Shown here piece by piece: positions 1 to 9,429 of a DNA stretch of 64,000 nt. The stretch comes from Pseudoalteromonas sp. 3D05. Lineage in GTDB: Bacteria > Pseudomonadota > Gammaproteobacteria > Enterobacterales > Alteromonadaceae. The stretch lies in assembly GCF_002723455.1 (NCBI RefSeq), contig NZ_PDUS01000014.1, forward strand, positions 53,572-117,571. Direction: 5' to 3'. A program made the position numbers and the translations under genes. A model generated the notes under the pieces. It had not been told where the DNA came from. It was given only the letters and a program-made list of their open reading frames with translations, and made no database searches. Within the stretch, counting starts at the first letter, position 1. Each line of letters opens with the position of its first letter.

Positions 1-331
1 TTATAGTAGCGAGCTTCTCCCCTGTAATATTAAAGTAACACCTACCAGCCTATCAACTCATAGACAGGATGCGTATAGCCTTATCGCTGTTATGTTGTTT
101 TGTTGTAATTTAGGTAAAACAAAGTGGCCCTGTTTTTTAAAAACAGCGATTGCTGTCGCAACTGATGAGTGTCAATGGTTAACCTGCGAACTGATAAGGT
201 GCCAACAAGAATACACAGCGCAACACAGTGATGCTGTTATCGTTGAACAGAGTGCTTTATTTAATGGTATTTTTAGCGAAGAACTCGCTTATATTGATGA
301 GGTTTTAGCAGTTGAAACACAAGCCGATTAA
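1..331 (+). CDS. 3' end of an unidentified gene, cut by the window edge
   Basis: The reading frame ending at the TAA at 329-331 is open all the way back to base 2, with no stop, so this is probably the C-terminal 110 or so residues of a longer protein and not a short gene starting at the ATG at 92. The visible part is mixed: a Cys-rich stretch (FCCNLGKTKWPCF) followed by an ordinary soluble-looking acidic tail ending ETQAD. I do not recognise the family and see no membrane segment or catalytic motif. About 240 bp separate it from the next gene, which is convergent. Coding status is moderately likely because of the open frame. Confidence 0.45.
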   Translation, partial: YSSELLPCNIKVTPTSLSTHRQDAYSLIAVMLFCCNLGKTKWPCFLKTAIAVATDECQWLTCELIRCQQEYTAQHSDAVIVEQSALFNGIFSEELAYIDEVLAVETQAD

Positions 332-568
332 AACGCCACAGAGCATAAGTGACTACGCGACCCAAATCGCGTAAATCACCATGCCTCTAACAATTAATAG
401 GTTTTATATTGGCCTGGGTTTTGTGCTGATATTCTCACGCAATCCCCTGTGATAAAACCCCTTGAAACACCTAAAGGCGAGTAAAATTATAAATGACGGG
501 TTACCCGCCAACCTATATTTAATTAACCTGATGTAATGGAATTTGCTATCACAGGGTATGGAACAAGG

Positions 569-1204
569 CTAGCTCATTACTTCATCTAAATGTTTAGCGC
601 CATTAAATAGCTCTTTTACCGTATTACTTTTAGCTTGATGTGCAACGCAATACGAAAGCGCTTTAGCCACATCTGCTCGGGTTATAATTGCCTCATCCTT
701 ATTGCTAGGTCGCTGTGTTGTAAAGCCATTATGCGCTTTATTATTAGTTAATGTACCTGGCCTGATAATAGAGTAACGCAGACCACTGTGCATCAAGTGC
801 TCATCAGCCATGTGTTTTGCTACTAAATACGGTTGCATTTCTTCAGGCCCCTCTGCAGGTGCATCAGCCCCGATCGAGCTGACCATAATGAAGTGCTTTA
901 TGTCATGCTGCTTTGCGTAATCTGCAGCGCGACACGCAGCCCAAAGGTCAATTAATATAGTTTTATCCGCCCCTGTATTACCACCTGAACCGGCAACAAA
1001 CACAACTGTTGAGCATCCTTTAAATGCATGGCTAAAATCATCAGTCAGATCAGCCTCTACAATTGTCATATTTTCGCTTTTAATATCTGATAGCTTTTGC
1101 TCATCTCGAACAAGCGCCACAACATGCTGTCCCTCATTAAGCATGTTTTGAGTGAGCTGTTTACCAATTTGTCCACTGGCGCCAATAATTAAAGTGCGAT
1201 TCAT
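569..1204 (-). CDS. NAD(P)-binding atypical short-chain dehydrogenase (NmrA/NAD(P)H-binding type)
   Basis: The 211-residue protein begins with a Rossmann nucleotide-binding motif, GASGQIGKQL at about residues 8-17, followed by an acidic switch region and VVFVAGSGGNTGADKT. The segment MVSSIGADAP near residue 107 and the YSIIRPGTLTNN stretch are typical of the atypical SDR group that includes YwnB/NmrA-like proteins. These usually act as cytosolic NAD(P)H-dependent reductases or redox sensors; the substrate cannot be told from sequence. The start is supported by AGGAGATACT just before the ATG. It is monocistronic, with an empty 540-bp region upstream. Family is clear, function is not. Confidence 0.85.
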   Translation of the reverse strand: MNRTLIIGASGQIGKQLTQNMLNEGQHVVALVRDEQKLSDIKSENMTIVEADLTDDFSHAFKGCSTVVFVAGSGGNTGADKTILIDLWAACRAADYAKQHDIKHFIMVSSIGADAPAEGPEEMQPYLVAKHMADEHLMHSGLRYSIIRPGTLTNNKAHNGFTTQRPSNKDEAIITRADVAKALSYCVAHQAKSNTVKELFNGAKHLDEVMS

Positions 1205-1746
1205 AGTATCTCCTTTCTATCAATTTATTTTTACTGCGAACGCTTTATGCAGCAAAAGTTATTCCGCAATAAAAACCTAGAAAAAACATAATTTATTCAT
1301 TAAGTTAGTTTTTAACATTAAAAAAGTCCTCCACATCCTTGTAAAGTTGAAGCACTTACAATGTAAATCTAACAACTAAGACATATATACGAATAGCTTC
1401 GACTTTTAATAAAAAACTCACTGAGGGCGCTGTCTCGGTAGTTTTCTTTTCGGTTCATATTTTGCTGGAATTTATAAACCTTATAACCGATTTAGAAGCC
1501 CTCAGAGCAATATCGCCAAACGCCATCTAATATCATGTCATTAAAGCCTGCTCATTCATTTTCACACTACAAATCACGATGCAGACTGAACACCAATGAA
1601 GAAAACGACTAAATTTCACAACCACTTGAACTTCAAAGTAAAAATAATAGTTAGGTTTTTTCTATTTTTAGGGGATTTTAGATTTTTTATAAGATTTTTA
1701 TTACTTAGTTTTCCACTATTACTCCCTCATTAAAAAGGAAAACTAA
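1205..1746. other. Intergenic region, AT-rich, no gene seen
   Basis: About 540 bp between the divergent reductase gene and the SUMF1-domain gene. It is AT-rich, especially from 1640 to 1730. I see no open frame with a ribosome binding site, no tRNA and no strong hairpin. It must hold the promoters of both flanking genes. Confidence 0.5.
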
Positions 1747-3408
1747 ATGAAATTAAACACGTTAATAATCCCTATTTTGCTATCAGTTAATAGCTCTACG
1801 CTTTATGCAAATGAAAGTAACAGTGGTTTGATTGAACCCATCATGGTTACGATTCCAGCAGGTACTTTTCAGATGGGTGATATCAATAAAGAAGATGCTC
1901 AGCCGATCCGTAAAGTAACGCTACCCGAGTTTAGCTTAGGCAAATATGAAGTAACCGTCAGAGAGTTTCGTCACTTTGTTAATGAGTCTGGCTATGACAT
2001 GCCAACTCAATGCATTCACCAATTAAATGGCTGGTTTAATTATGGAGCAACAGCAGGCACTTGGGAGAATAACTCGCTCAACACCAGTGACTTTCAACCC
2101 GTTAATTGCATTGGTTGGAAAGCAGCTAATGCGTACGTTAAATGGTTAGCTGAAAAAACAGGTCGCCCTTATCGCCTCCCCAGTGAAGCTGAGTGGGAAT
2201 ACGCGGCAAGAGCTGGCACAAATAGCACATATTATTTTGGTGACGACCCCAGTCAAACCCTTGTTTGTGAGTACGAGAATACAGCTGATTTAACCGGCGA
2301 AAATATACTACAACGCGATGCTAACACCAGCTATGTTAATTTTTTTAATGGTAAGTCAAACTGTGTTGATCACTCAGCTTATGCAAGTATTGTCGGCATG
2401 TATAAACCAAACCCGTTTGGCCTGCATGACATGGTGAGTAATGTAGTTGAGTTTATTGCTGACTGCTACAAAAATAACTACGAGAATGCCCCTACCAATG
2501 GTCAGCCTTGGACAAAGGATGATTGCAAAACCCACGTAGCACGAGGCGGCAGTTGGCATTGGAATACATTTGCGGTTAGTGAAAGAGGCGTCATGGGTTT
2601 GAATTTTATCGGCGCAGTCGAAGGATTAAGAGTTGCGCTGGACGGTGCAGCCCCACCAATGGAAGGCAACACAAAGCAGTTTAAAAAAGCGCTAAAAATA
2701 GCACAACACAGTGAACAACTAAGGCGTGATGCGGTTTTGCCCTACCCAGACAAAGTCACTAATTTGACCATAGAACAACAGCACGACCTTGTTACTTTAA
2801 ACTGGGACAAAAGCGAACAAGCAGACATTGAAAGTTACCGTGTTTACAGAAACCCTGCTGCTGGTAGCACGTTTAAACTGTTAGCATTAAACATTGTAGA
2901 AACAACATTTAAAGATGCCAATATTGATAACCACCAATATGAATACACAGTCGTCGCAGTCAGGCATCACCAGCAAAGTGATTATAGTAATACGGTTAAA
3001 ACACGAGCCCCTTGGGTAAAAATACCAGGAAGGTTGGAAGCAGAATCAGCAACTGAAATCACTGGTTCCTCAGTGACAAGAACTTCGGACCTTGATGGTA
3101 AATTTAATTTAACAGGCCCCGGTGGCATAAGTGACAAGGCACTAATGAACTATCAGTTGGAGGTCACAAAATCAGGGCTTTATTCACTAAGTTACCGAGT
3201 AGCGGCTCCTAATGACACTAGAGGCTTTGCAATACTAGTCAATGACAAAGAGCTCACTACAGAAAAAGTCACAAGCACTGGGGGCTACCATCAATGGCAA
3301 ACCCAAACAGGCGCTACCGTATACCTAAACCAAGGTAAGAATAAATTAACGATACAATCACATGATAAAGGCTGGAAACTAAACTGGGTTAACTTCAAAC
3401 AGAATTAG
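1747..3408 (+). CDS. Secreted SUMF1/formylglycine-generating-enzyme-fold protein with FN3 and CBM6-like domains
   Basis: A signal peptide (about residues 1-21, ending LYA) precedes a SUMF1 fold at about 30-310. This opens with VTIPAGTFQMGD and carries the family landmarks LGKYEVTVREF, RPYRLPSEAEWEYAARAG, NPFGLHDMVSNVVEF and RGGSWHW. The active-site cysteine pair of true formylglycine-generating enzymes is not visible near the C-terminal end of the domain, where the sequence reads SERGVMGLNFIGAVEGLR, so sulfatase activation is unlikely. An FN3-like domain (about 335-425) and a CBM6-like carbohydrate-binding module (about 430-553, opening PGRLEAES) follow. I infer an extracellular or periplasmic sugar-binding protein of unknown reaction. 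The start has AAAAGGAAAAC upstream. The next gene is convergent. Confidence 0.85.
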   Translation: MKLNTLIIPILLSVNSSTLYANESNSGLIEPIMVTIPAGTFQMGDINKEDAQPIRKVTLPEFSLGKYEVTVREFRHFVNESGYDMPTQCIHQLNGWFNYGATAGTWENNSLNTSDFQPVNCIGWKAANAYVKWLAEKTGRPYRLPSEAEWEYAARAGTNSTYYFGDDPSQTLVCEYENTADLTGENILQRDANTSYVNFFNGKSNCVDHSAYASIVGMYKPNPFGLHDMVSNVVEFIADCYKNNYENAPTNGQPWTKDDCKTHVARGGSWHWNTFAVSERGVMGLNFIGAVEGLRVALDGAAPPMEGNTKQFKKALKIAQHSEQLRRDAVLPYPDKVTNLTIEQQHDLVTLNWDKSEQADIESYRVYRNPAAGSTFKLLALNIVETTFKDANIDNHQYEYTVVAVRHHQQSDYSNTVKTRAPWVKIPGRLEAESATEITGSSVTRTSDLDGKFNLTGPGGISDKALMNYQLEVTKSGLYSLSYRVAAPNDTRGFAILVNDKELTTEKVTSTGGYHQWQTQTGATVYLNQGKNKLTIQSHDKGWKLNWVNFKQN

Positions 3409-3420
3409 CGAGTTTAATAA

Positions 3421-3454
3421 AGCGTAAAGGCCCTACCATCGTTGCCTTTACGCT
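3421..3454. terminator. Hairpin between convergent genes, probable bidirectional terminator
   Basis: AGCGTAAAGGC at 3421-3431 pairs exactly with GCCTTTACGCT at 3444-3454 across a 12-base loop. It lies between the stops of two convergent genes. The T-tract is weak on both strands. Confidence 0.65.
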
Positions 3455-3477
3455 GTTAAATAGGCGCTTAATGCAAT

Positions 3478-5301
3478 TCATAAGCTCAAAGAGTTTAGCT
3501 TCTTTTCATTTATGCGCCGCCAATAGTCACTGCCTTTTTCGTTGATATATTGAGAATAAAAATCATAATTTACTTGCGGGTTTTCAGTGCCGCAGATCAA
3601 TAGCGCGACATCTAAGCTAAGAGAAAGATTACCCGCCAATTGTGCTTGCTCAAAAGTACGTTCTGCATGGGCAATAAATGCTTCAGTATCGTTTTGTGCA
3701 TCGGCTAGCAGCGTTTTCAAGTAAGAGTTATCTGCGCTATCAAATGTAATACCTGCCATAAGTGCTTGAGCATCTGTAAGGCGGTTTTTACTAATATAAA
3801 ATTCCATTAACTGCTTGCGACTAGTTCGTGCAGCCCAAAATTCAGGCGTCAAGGTTGCAAGTTTCACTACTTGTTTTAAGTGAGGTTCTTTATCCTCACG
3901 GCTTTTGGCAAAAATAGCATAATGAAACGGTACTATAGCCAAGTGATAACTAGGAAATTGATAAGCCTTCATTTTGTGCTCGGCTTCTCTTAAATAGTGG
4001 TACTTATCATCCTCTTGTTTATTTTTATGCGCCAACACTGATAAGTAAGTCAAAGCATCTAACTCACGTTGTTTGTCGCGAGCCTCGAAGGCTAACTTGG
4101 CTGAAGTAAGCAGGCTATGCTTGATAGCGCTATAATCAGCTTGATTATGATCTATCCACGACTGCGCAATCAACGCGTCGGCTTGTCGAGGTAAATCATT
4201 AATCTTTTTAAATTGACCTATCGCATCAGTTAGCTTTGTGGTGCTTAAGTTAAATAACTCTTTTTGAGTTAATACCTCACTTTGCATGAGCAAAGCATTC
4301 CCCACATAATGCGTGTTTTTTTGTAAAATAGCCGCTTTTTCAAGTTTTGTTGCCATCACCATCGCTTTTTCACGCTCACCCATTCTTAAATAACTATTTG
4401 TAAGATGACTAAGAATAATCAGATCGTTAGGAGCTTGCTGATGGGCAATTGTTAAGTTTGCTTGCTTAACTGGGGGCGCTTGCGCTTCATTAAGTAGATT
4501 ATAGATAACGGGGTTATTTAAGTGCTTTAAGAGCTGTTTTGTCGCATCGCGTTGATCGGCCCCCAATACATGGCCACGCCAATCAGCAAACGGGCCCTTT
4601 AGAATAAAATCAATATATGTTTTTTGCTTAAATGTGCGCATCGAGCCTGACAAAATCAACGGATACTCACTGGCTAATTGAGGATATTCATAATCGGCTG
4701 AGACTTGAAAATAAGCAGTATCTAAATGAGCTATCTCAGTGAAATCAAAGTGCTCATCATCACTAAAATTGACACGATTTTGGTTTGACTGGGTACTAAA
4801 TGGGATATACGCAATATTAATAACAGCGCTATCAACATCTTCGGATGGATTGGCGATTAAATACATCAACGCAATAGCAAAAAGGGTTAGCGCCGTAAAC
4901 GCCATAGCTAGCCATTTTTTTCGCTGTTGCGAGAGTGATAAAGCCGCTGTTACCTGCTCTGCTTTATTTAAATTTAAAGCACTTAACGCTGTTTCGTTAT
5001 CACTGTGAGTTGCATCAATTTTGAGTTGCCATTGATAACCTCGTTTTGAAAAGGTTTTAATTGCATGGCCACCAAAAAGCCCTCTTAAATTACTAATGCT
5101 TTGAAAAACAGCCTGCTCAGACACAACCTTGTCTTGCCACACCTGCGATAAAATATCGTCTTTACTAAATACAGTATCTGTATGTTGCAAAAGTAGTGTA
5201 AGTACTTTGGCTTCGTTGTGTCGAATAGCCAAGTCCTGACCATTATTTTTAAGTACCAAACTCGTACTATCAAACTCAAAAGTATCAAATATATAACGCA
5301 T
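3478..5301 (-). CDS. CadC/ToxR-type membrane-anchored transcriptional regulator with TPR-like periplasmic domain
   Basis: The 607-residue protein starts with an OmpR/PhoB-type winged-helix DNA-binding domain (about 1-97: RHNEAKVLTLLLQH, DDILSQVWQDKVVSEQAVFQSISNLR, FSKRGYQW). A single transmembrane segment follows at about 128-150 (WLAMAFTALTLFAIALMYLIA). The remaining 450 residues are helical and TPR-like, expected in the periplasm. This is the ToxR/CadC arrangement, in which the regulator binds DNA from the membrane and senses a periplasmic signal. The ligand and targets are unknown; the convergent SUMF1-domain gene and the HEAT/lipoprotein unit are the nearest candidates, by position only. 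No clear Shine-Dalgarno precedes the ATG. Confidence 0.85.
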   Translation of the reverse strand: MRYIFDTFEFDSTSLVLKNNGQDLAIRHNEAKVLTLLLQHTDTVFSKDDILSQVWQDKVVSEQAVFQSISNLRGLFGGHAIKTFSKRGYQWQLKIDATHSDNETALSALNLNKAEQVTAALSLSQQRKKWLAMAFTALTLFAIALMYLIANPSEDVDSAVINIAYIPFSTQSNQNRVNFSDDEHFDFTEIAHLDTAYFQVSADYEYPQLASEYPLILSGSMRTFKQKTYIDFILKGPFADWRGHVLGADQRDATKQLLKHLNNPVIYNLLNEAQAPPVKQANLTIAHQQAPNDLIILSHLTNSYLRMGEREKAMVMATKLEKAAILQKNTHYVGNALLMQSEVLTQKELFNLSTTKLTDAIGQFKKINDLPRQADALIAQSWIDHNQADYSAIKHSLLTSAKLAFEARDKQRELDALTYLSVLAHKNKQEDDKYHYLREAEHKMKAYQFPSYHLAIVPFHYAIFAKSREDKEPHLKQVVKLATLTPEFWAARTSRKQLMEFYISKNRLTDAQALMAGITFDSADNSYLKTLLADAQNDTEAFIAHAERTFEQAQLAGNLSLSLDVALLICGTENPQVNYDFYSQYINEKGSDYWRRINEKKLNSLSL

Positions 5302-5716
5302 TGTTTTTATTATAATGGCTCATTTAGTAATTTGGTCTATTCGCATTAGCCCACAAGCCAATTAAGAATGGTTAATTTACAATCATATAGTAAAAAATCA
5401 CGCGAGTCTGTACCCGTGTGATAGCTTTTAGAGACCACTCAATCACATTTAAAAACCTAAATTTATAGTATGTGCATATCAAGCAGGTGGGTTAACAACC
5501 ATTAAAAACATCGTTTTGCTTAAAGAGCACTATTATAGAGCTGTTCACTTTTTCAATAAGAAAAGTAACTTGTAATTTCACCTCATTAAAATATGCCTTT
5601 CTAATTCTAAGTAAAATTATCGGTATGTGGTATGTAGGATGCTTAAGAAGCAGGTAGCGTTGAAAGTCGCCGCTGAAGATAGATTTATTATTCAGGGTTC
5701 TGGTTACTTTATATAA
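5302..5716. other. Intergenic region, no gene seen
   Basis: This AT-rich spacer carries the promoter of the CadC-type regulator at its left end. I see no conserved RNA and no open frame worth calling. Its right end meets the terminator at 5717-5754. Confidence 0.4.
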
Positions 5717-5754
5717 AAAAGCACGATAAATGGGTGAGCATTTAGCGTGCTTTT
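5717..5754 (-). terminator. Rho-independent terminator of the HEAT/lipoprotein unit
   Basis: AAAAGCACG (5717-5725) pairs with CGTGCTTTT (5746-5754). An inner TAAATG/CATTTA stem extends the helix past one A-G mismatch, leaving a 6-base loop. On the minus strand the hairpin runs into six T residues. It lies 30 bp past the stop of the HEAT-repeat gene. Confidence 0.85.
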
Positions 5755-5784
5755 AGATATTGCTTTAAAATAACCCTTTACTTG

Positions 5785-7542
5785 TTAAGAACCGTATAGA
5801 GCTTTCATCAATTGGCGTAGATTTTTTTGGTTCTTCTCCGTCTTGATCAATGCTTTTAAACGTTTTTTTACTTTGGGTTGCGATTTTGCTTGTTGGCTTA
5901 ACGCCGATATCGCAGCGCTTCGAATGTCTCTAGAATAATTAGAGTCAGCAAAGGCATAAATACTAGCGACTTGTTCGGCATCTAACTCATTGTTACCCAT
6001 TGCCTTTATAATCGCGCCTTGTGCTTTACTATCGGTTTCCTGTTCTAGTTGATTACTCAGGTAATTCAAACTTTCTCTACTTGGCATTTTTGCCAGGGCT
6101 TCTGCCGCATTTAAGCGCAACCTTGGGCTATCAACAGTGAGATAGTCTCCAATAAGTTGTTGATGAGCATTATCCCCACTATTACCTAAAGCGGTAATTA
6201 AGGCTGATGCTTTCTCTTGCGTTGCACTGGTGCTCAATGTATCTGCTAATTTTTGGGTTAACTGAGTTGAAAACTCACTGCCCCGCTGGTTTTTTGCAAT
6301 GGCCCCCATAACCATTAAAGCACTATGAGCCAACTTTGAGTTTTCTTCATTGAGACCATATGACATGGAATACTCAAAAATAGCCTCTACCTGTATGTCC
6401 GTTAATGGCTTTTCACTGTATTTTAGTGCCATTAAACTTCGAAAACGCTGATTAGGAGAAAACAAATCTTGCTCAACAAATACCTCTGTCAGTAACTGCT
6501 TAGAATTAACTGAATCATGTTTACCTAAATACATAAACAATTTACTTTCTAACGGATCAGCAATTGCTTTTGTTGAAATAAGCGCTTTTAAACTTCCCAA
6601 GTATTGATCATTGTTATAAAGAAATTGCAGTAACTCCTTTCGATCACCCTCAAGCCAATCCATACCTTTTAAAGTAGTTATAAACGCTTCAACATTTTTT
6701 AAAGGTTGAGGCGGCGCTTTAGGATAAACCCAATCAGCGCTCAAATATTTCCATTGTTTAGGGTCTTCAGGTAAATGCAGTAACCTAGCATCATCCGGTA
6801 TAGATTGTTTTTTGCGGACTAAGCTAAGCGTTTGCATTACCTCAATCACCATATTGTCATCGCTACTGTTGACTTTAATATGACTATTTCCGAGGGTACT
6901 TGTTAGCCAGCATTTATCATTTTCAAAGGTAAACTCATCTCTAATAATGTTAGCCGTGTCTAGTTGCATTAGATTTTTGGCAGCATTAGTGCTTCGCCTA
7001 GTGTCAGTAGGTTCTATATAACTAAGTTTATTTCGCATTAGTTTATTGTCAGCTAAAACCGTGTAGAGTGATTTATATTGACCAATGTCATCACGCTCTT
7101 TAACCCAGTACGTGTCACCCTGTAAATTTTCAGGTTGCTTAGCACGGTGAAAGGCGCGATATAAAGCGATCAACTTTTGTTGATCGGCTTTTTTTAATTT
7201 AGCATTGAATCGATAATCTAGAATTTCCCCCGTGCTATTGCTGATTTTCACAGCAAATGGCACAGAGTATTCATTGCTTGTACTCAATATTTTATTTAGC
7301 TTTGCTGTGGCTTGGTACAACTCAAACCCCAACCAATAGGATTTCTCTTCAACCAACAATGGTCGATAAATTAACCGCCCGTGCAAGTCAAACTGACTTT
7401 TAGCAGGGCTGTTCATCGAAGTGATATTAGTATCAGCTTTTGATTGAAGTTCAGCCCAAACAGTGCAACGCGGCACTGCATAAGCGGCTGAAACATAACC
7501 TAATAGAGTGCAAATTAATAAACTTATTTTAATTAAACGCAT
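5785..7542 (-). CDS. Secreted HEAT-repeat protein with vitellogenin/MTP-like N-terminal region
   Basis: A 585-residue exported protein; the signal peptide ends near AYAVPRC. Residues about 25-260 look beta-rich, with successive Y/F-x-hydrophobic strands (RLIYRPLLVEEKSYWLGFEL, PFAVKISNSTGEI, YWVKERDDIGQYKSLYTVL). Residues about 280-585 are helical repeats of HEAT type (ALGNSGDNAHQQLIGDYL, RLRLNAAEALAKM, IKAMGNNELDAEQV, IRSAAISALSQQA). A beta barrel followed by a HEAT-like superhelix is the architecture of large lipid-transfer proteins, so a lipid-handling role is possible, but this is my inference. It follows the lipoprotein gene by 16-18 bp and is almost surely cotranscribed. I start at the ATG at 7542, one codon inside an in-frame GTG. 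Confidence 0.75.
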   Translation of the reverse strand: MRLIKISLLICTLLGYVSAAYAVPRCTVWAELQSKADTNITSMNSPAKSQFDLHGRLIYRPLLVEEKSYWLGFELYQATAKLNKILSTSNEYSVPFAVKISNSTGEILDYRFNAKLKKADQQKLIALYRAFHRAKQPENLQGDTYWVKERDDIGQYKSLYTVLADNKLMRNKLSYIEPTDTRRSTNAAKNLMQLDTANIIRDEFTFENDKCWLTSTLGNSHIKVNSSDDNMVIEVMQTLSLVRKKQSIPDDARLLHLPEDPKQWKYLSADWVYPKAPPQPLKNVEAFITTLKGMDWLEGDRKELLQFLYNNDQYLGSLKALISTKAIADPLESKLFMYLGKHDSVNSKQLLTEVFVEQDLFSPNQRFRSLMALKYSEKPLTDIQVEAIFEYSMSYGLNEENSKLAHSALMVMGAIAKNQRGSEFSTQLTQKLADTLSTSATQEKASALITALGNSGDNAHQQLIGDYLTVDSPRLRLNAAEALAKMPSRESLNYLSNQLEQETDSKAQGAIIKAMGNNELDAEQVASIYAFADSNYSRDIRSAAISALSQQAKSQPKVKKRLKALIKTEKNQKNLRQLMKALYGS

Positions 7543-7560
7543 CACACTTTGGCCTTTTTA

Positions 7561-9429
7561 CTAATAATTTAAGGTTGCTGATTCTTCTAGAATTGTCCAG
7601 CTTTTGTCATACAAGGTGCCTGTATCGTAGATAGTTTGAGTTTTTGTTTTGGTTTTAATTTTACAGCACCACTTATATTTAGGGTACTTAACATAAACAT
7701 AAAACTCACCAGAAATTGCTTCAATATCATTCGTTACATCAATCCCTAAAGTTATTTTAGAATCAGTAATTGCTTTAGCTAAATCCGCATAAAGTGTGGC
7801 ATTGAATGTATCTGCAATAATCAAGAAATCGATACCAACACCGCCGCTTGCAACGCCCAAATTGATTTCAGCACTGGCGTAAGCATCCATGCTGGCAGAG
7901 ACAATATCTCCCCCTAAGTCAATACGGCTATTACCATAGGCTAAACCAATCCCTAAATCTAAGCTTCCGCTAACACCCGCCTCAACAGTAACCGGAACAA
8001 TAACAATGGTGAACGTTGTTTCCACTACTTTTTGCTCTTCGCTCCAACTGTATCCTAAAGATTTATCTAACGCCGTTAACGTATCGCCCTCGTCAATCAA
8101 AGTATCACCAAGCACACTAAAACTTGCCGCATACGTTATTTCACCATCGCTTACATTCGCGCTTGCTTCGGCACTGGCGCTCACTAAGCTCGCTGATTTA
8201 TCAAATAGGTAAAGATCGAGATCGGCTTCTACTAACGCCTCTGCTGAACCACCATTACTAGACGTAACATTCATATAACTATAAAAAGAAGGGCTGATTG
8301 CCACTGCATCACTGTCACCATAAGTGCCACTCCAACTCCCAACTTTGGCCAACGATGTTGCCGCTGAAGCGTTAGTCTGTGAAGCTGGCGCTGAAGTGAG
8401 TGTTGTTTTTTTACTGCTTAACTCTGCCGATTCTGCTGTTTTAACTTCGTCATGGTAAAGCACATAAGGAACTTCAACGGTAATATTGTTATTTTCTTTA
8501 TCATCTTCAATTTCAGCCGAGTCATCCTGAAAAGTAAATGTCATGCTGAAACTATTTTTGTCACTTTCGCGATCAAAGTTATCGTGTATCGCTTTAAGCA
8601 GTTCACCATTTACAGCAACATCCCAAGGAAAGTAATGAGATTGCTCGTGATCAGGAAATACGATTTTCATTGTATCCCCATAAGCTTGCTCAAGTTCATT
8701 CCATAAATGAGCATCATAAGTATTATCGCCGATGGTTATCGTTGCACTGATGTCAGCCTCTTTGACGGAATCGCCAAATTTTTTGGCATTAACAAAACCG
8801 ATTAAATCAGGTACTTTATGCGTTGGTTGACCACCACCGCTGGTATCTCTTTTACCAGGACCTGGAAAAATAGCAAAGCCGTCTCCAACTTTAACTTTTT
8901 GTAAAACAAAATCATGGTATCGACCATCTTTGATGGCAATCGAGCTGTAAGTTGTTTCGTCGCCTGATTCAATCCCGCGCGATTTATTATCTGTCACATC
9001 AGCTTCATTTGATATTACACCGCTGGTGTCAACAAAAGCGGCAATAACAAACTCACCGGTACTGAGGTCTTCGTTTGGAAGGATCAGTTTTGCACTATGA
9101 TTTTGCTCCCCTTCTTGTAACTGCTCAATATAAAACTCACCCAAATCATAACCATCTGGCTCTTCTTCAGTTTCAAGCTCACTCACTTTGCTTCTTTCAA
9201 TTAAAATAAAAGAAACACCGACATGCTCATTCGTTAATAATGTTGTTTCTGTACTGAAATCTACAGTAATTTCTTGCCCTGGTTGGTAAACCTCATTGTC
9301 TACAGAGCTCATAGATTTCAAAGCGACATTAGCAACAACTTCTTGTTCGGTGGGTTCATTATCCGAACACCCAACTATTAAAGTTAGAGATAAAGCCAAC
9401 ACAGCGCTAACCCTTTTGGACTGATTCAT
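7561..9429 (-). CDS. Large lipoprotein of unknown function, partner of the HEAT-repeat protein
   Basis: A type II signal peptide with lipobox LIVGC puts the lipidated Cys at about residue 21; acidic residues follow. The 622-residue mature protein is beta-rich. The first half has Ig-like strands (YQPGQEITVDFS, TGEFVIAAFVDTSG). Residues about 370-550 alternate Ala/Ser/Gly with hydrophobics (SASMDAYASAEINLGVASG), suggesting long amphipathic strands. The tail has a Lys/Trp/Cys motif (YVKYPKYKWCCKIKTKTK) ending with a Trp-containing strand. No catalytic motif is visible. AGGAATCGCAAT precedes the ATG. It is the first gene of a two-gene unit with the HEAT protein, so both probably act together at or beyond the outer membrane. 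Homologues are not known to me. Confidence 0.75.
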   Translation of the reverse strand: MNQSKRVSAVLALSLTLIVGCSDNEPTEQEVVANVALKSMSSVDNEVYQPGQEITVDFSTETTLLTNEHVGVSFILIERSKVSELETEEEPDGYDLGEFYIEQLQEGEQNHSAKLILPNEDLSTGEFVIAAFVDTSGVISNEADVTDNKSRGIESGDETTYSSIAIKDGRYHDFVLQKVKVGDGFAIFPGPGKRDTSGGGQPTHKVPDLIGFVNAKKFGDSVKEADISATITIGDNTYDAHLWNELEQAYGDTMKIVFPDHEQSHYFPWDVAVNGELLKAIHDNFDRESDKNSFSMTFTFQDDSAEIEDDKENNNITVEVPYVLYHDEVKTAESAELSSKKTTLTSAPASQTNASAATSLAKVGSWSGTYGDSDAVAISPSFYSYMNVTSSNGGSAEALVEADLDLYLFDKSASLVSASAEASANVSDGEITYAASFSVLGDTLIDEGDTLTALDKSLGYSWSEEQKVVETTFTIVIVPVTVEAGVSGSLDLGIGLAYGNSRIDLGGDIVSASMDAYASAEINLGVASGGVGIDFLIIADTFNATLYADLAKAITDSKITLGIDVTNDIEAISGEFYVYVKYPKYKWCCKIKTKTKTQTIYDTGTLYDKSWTILEESATLNY

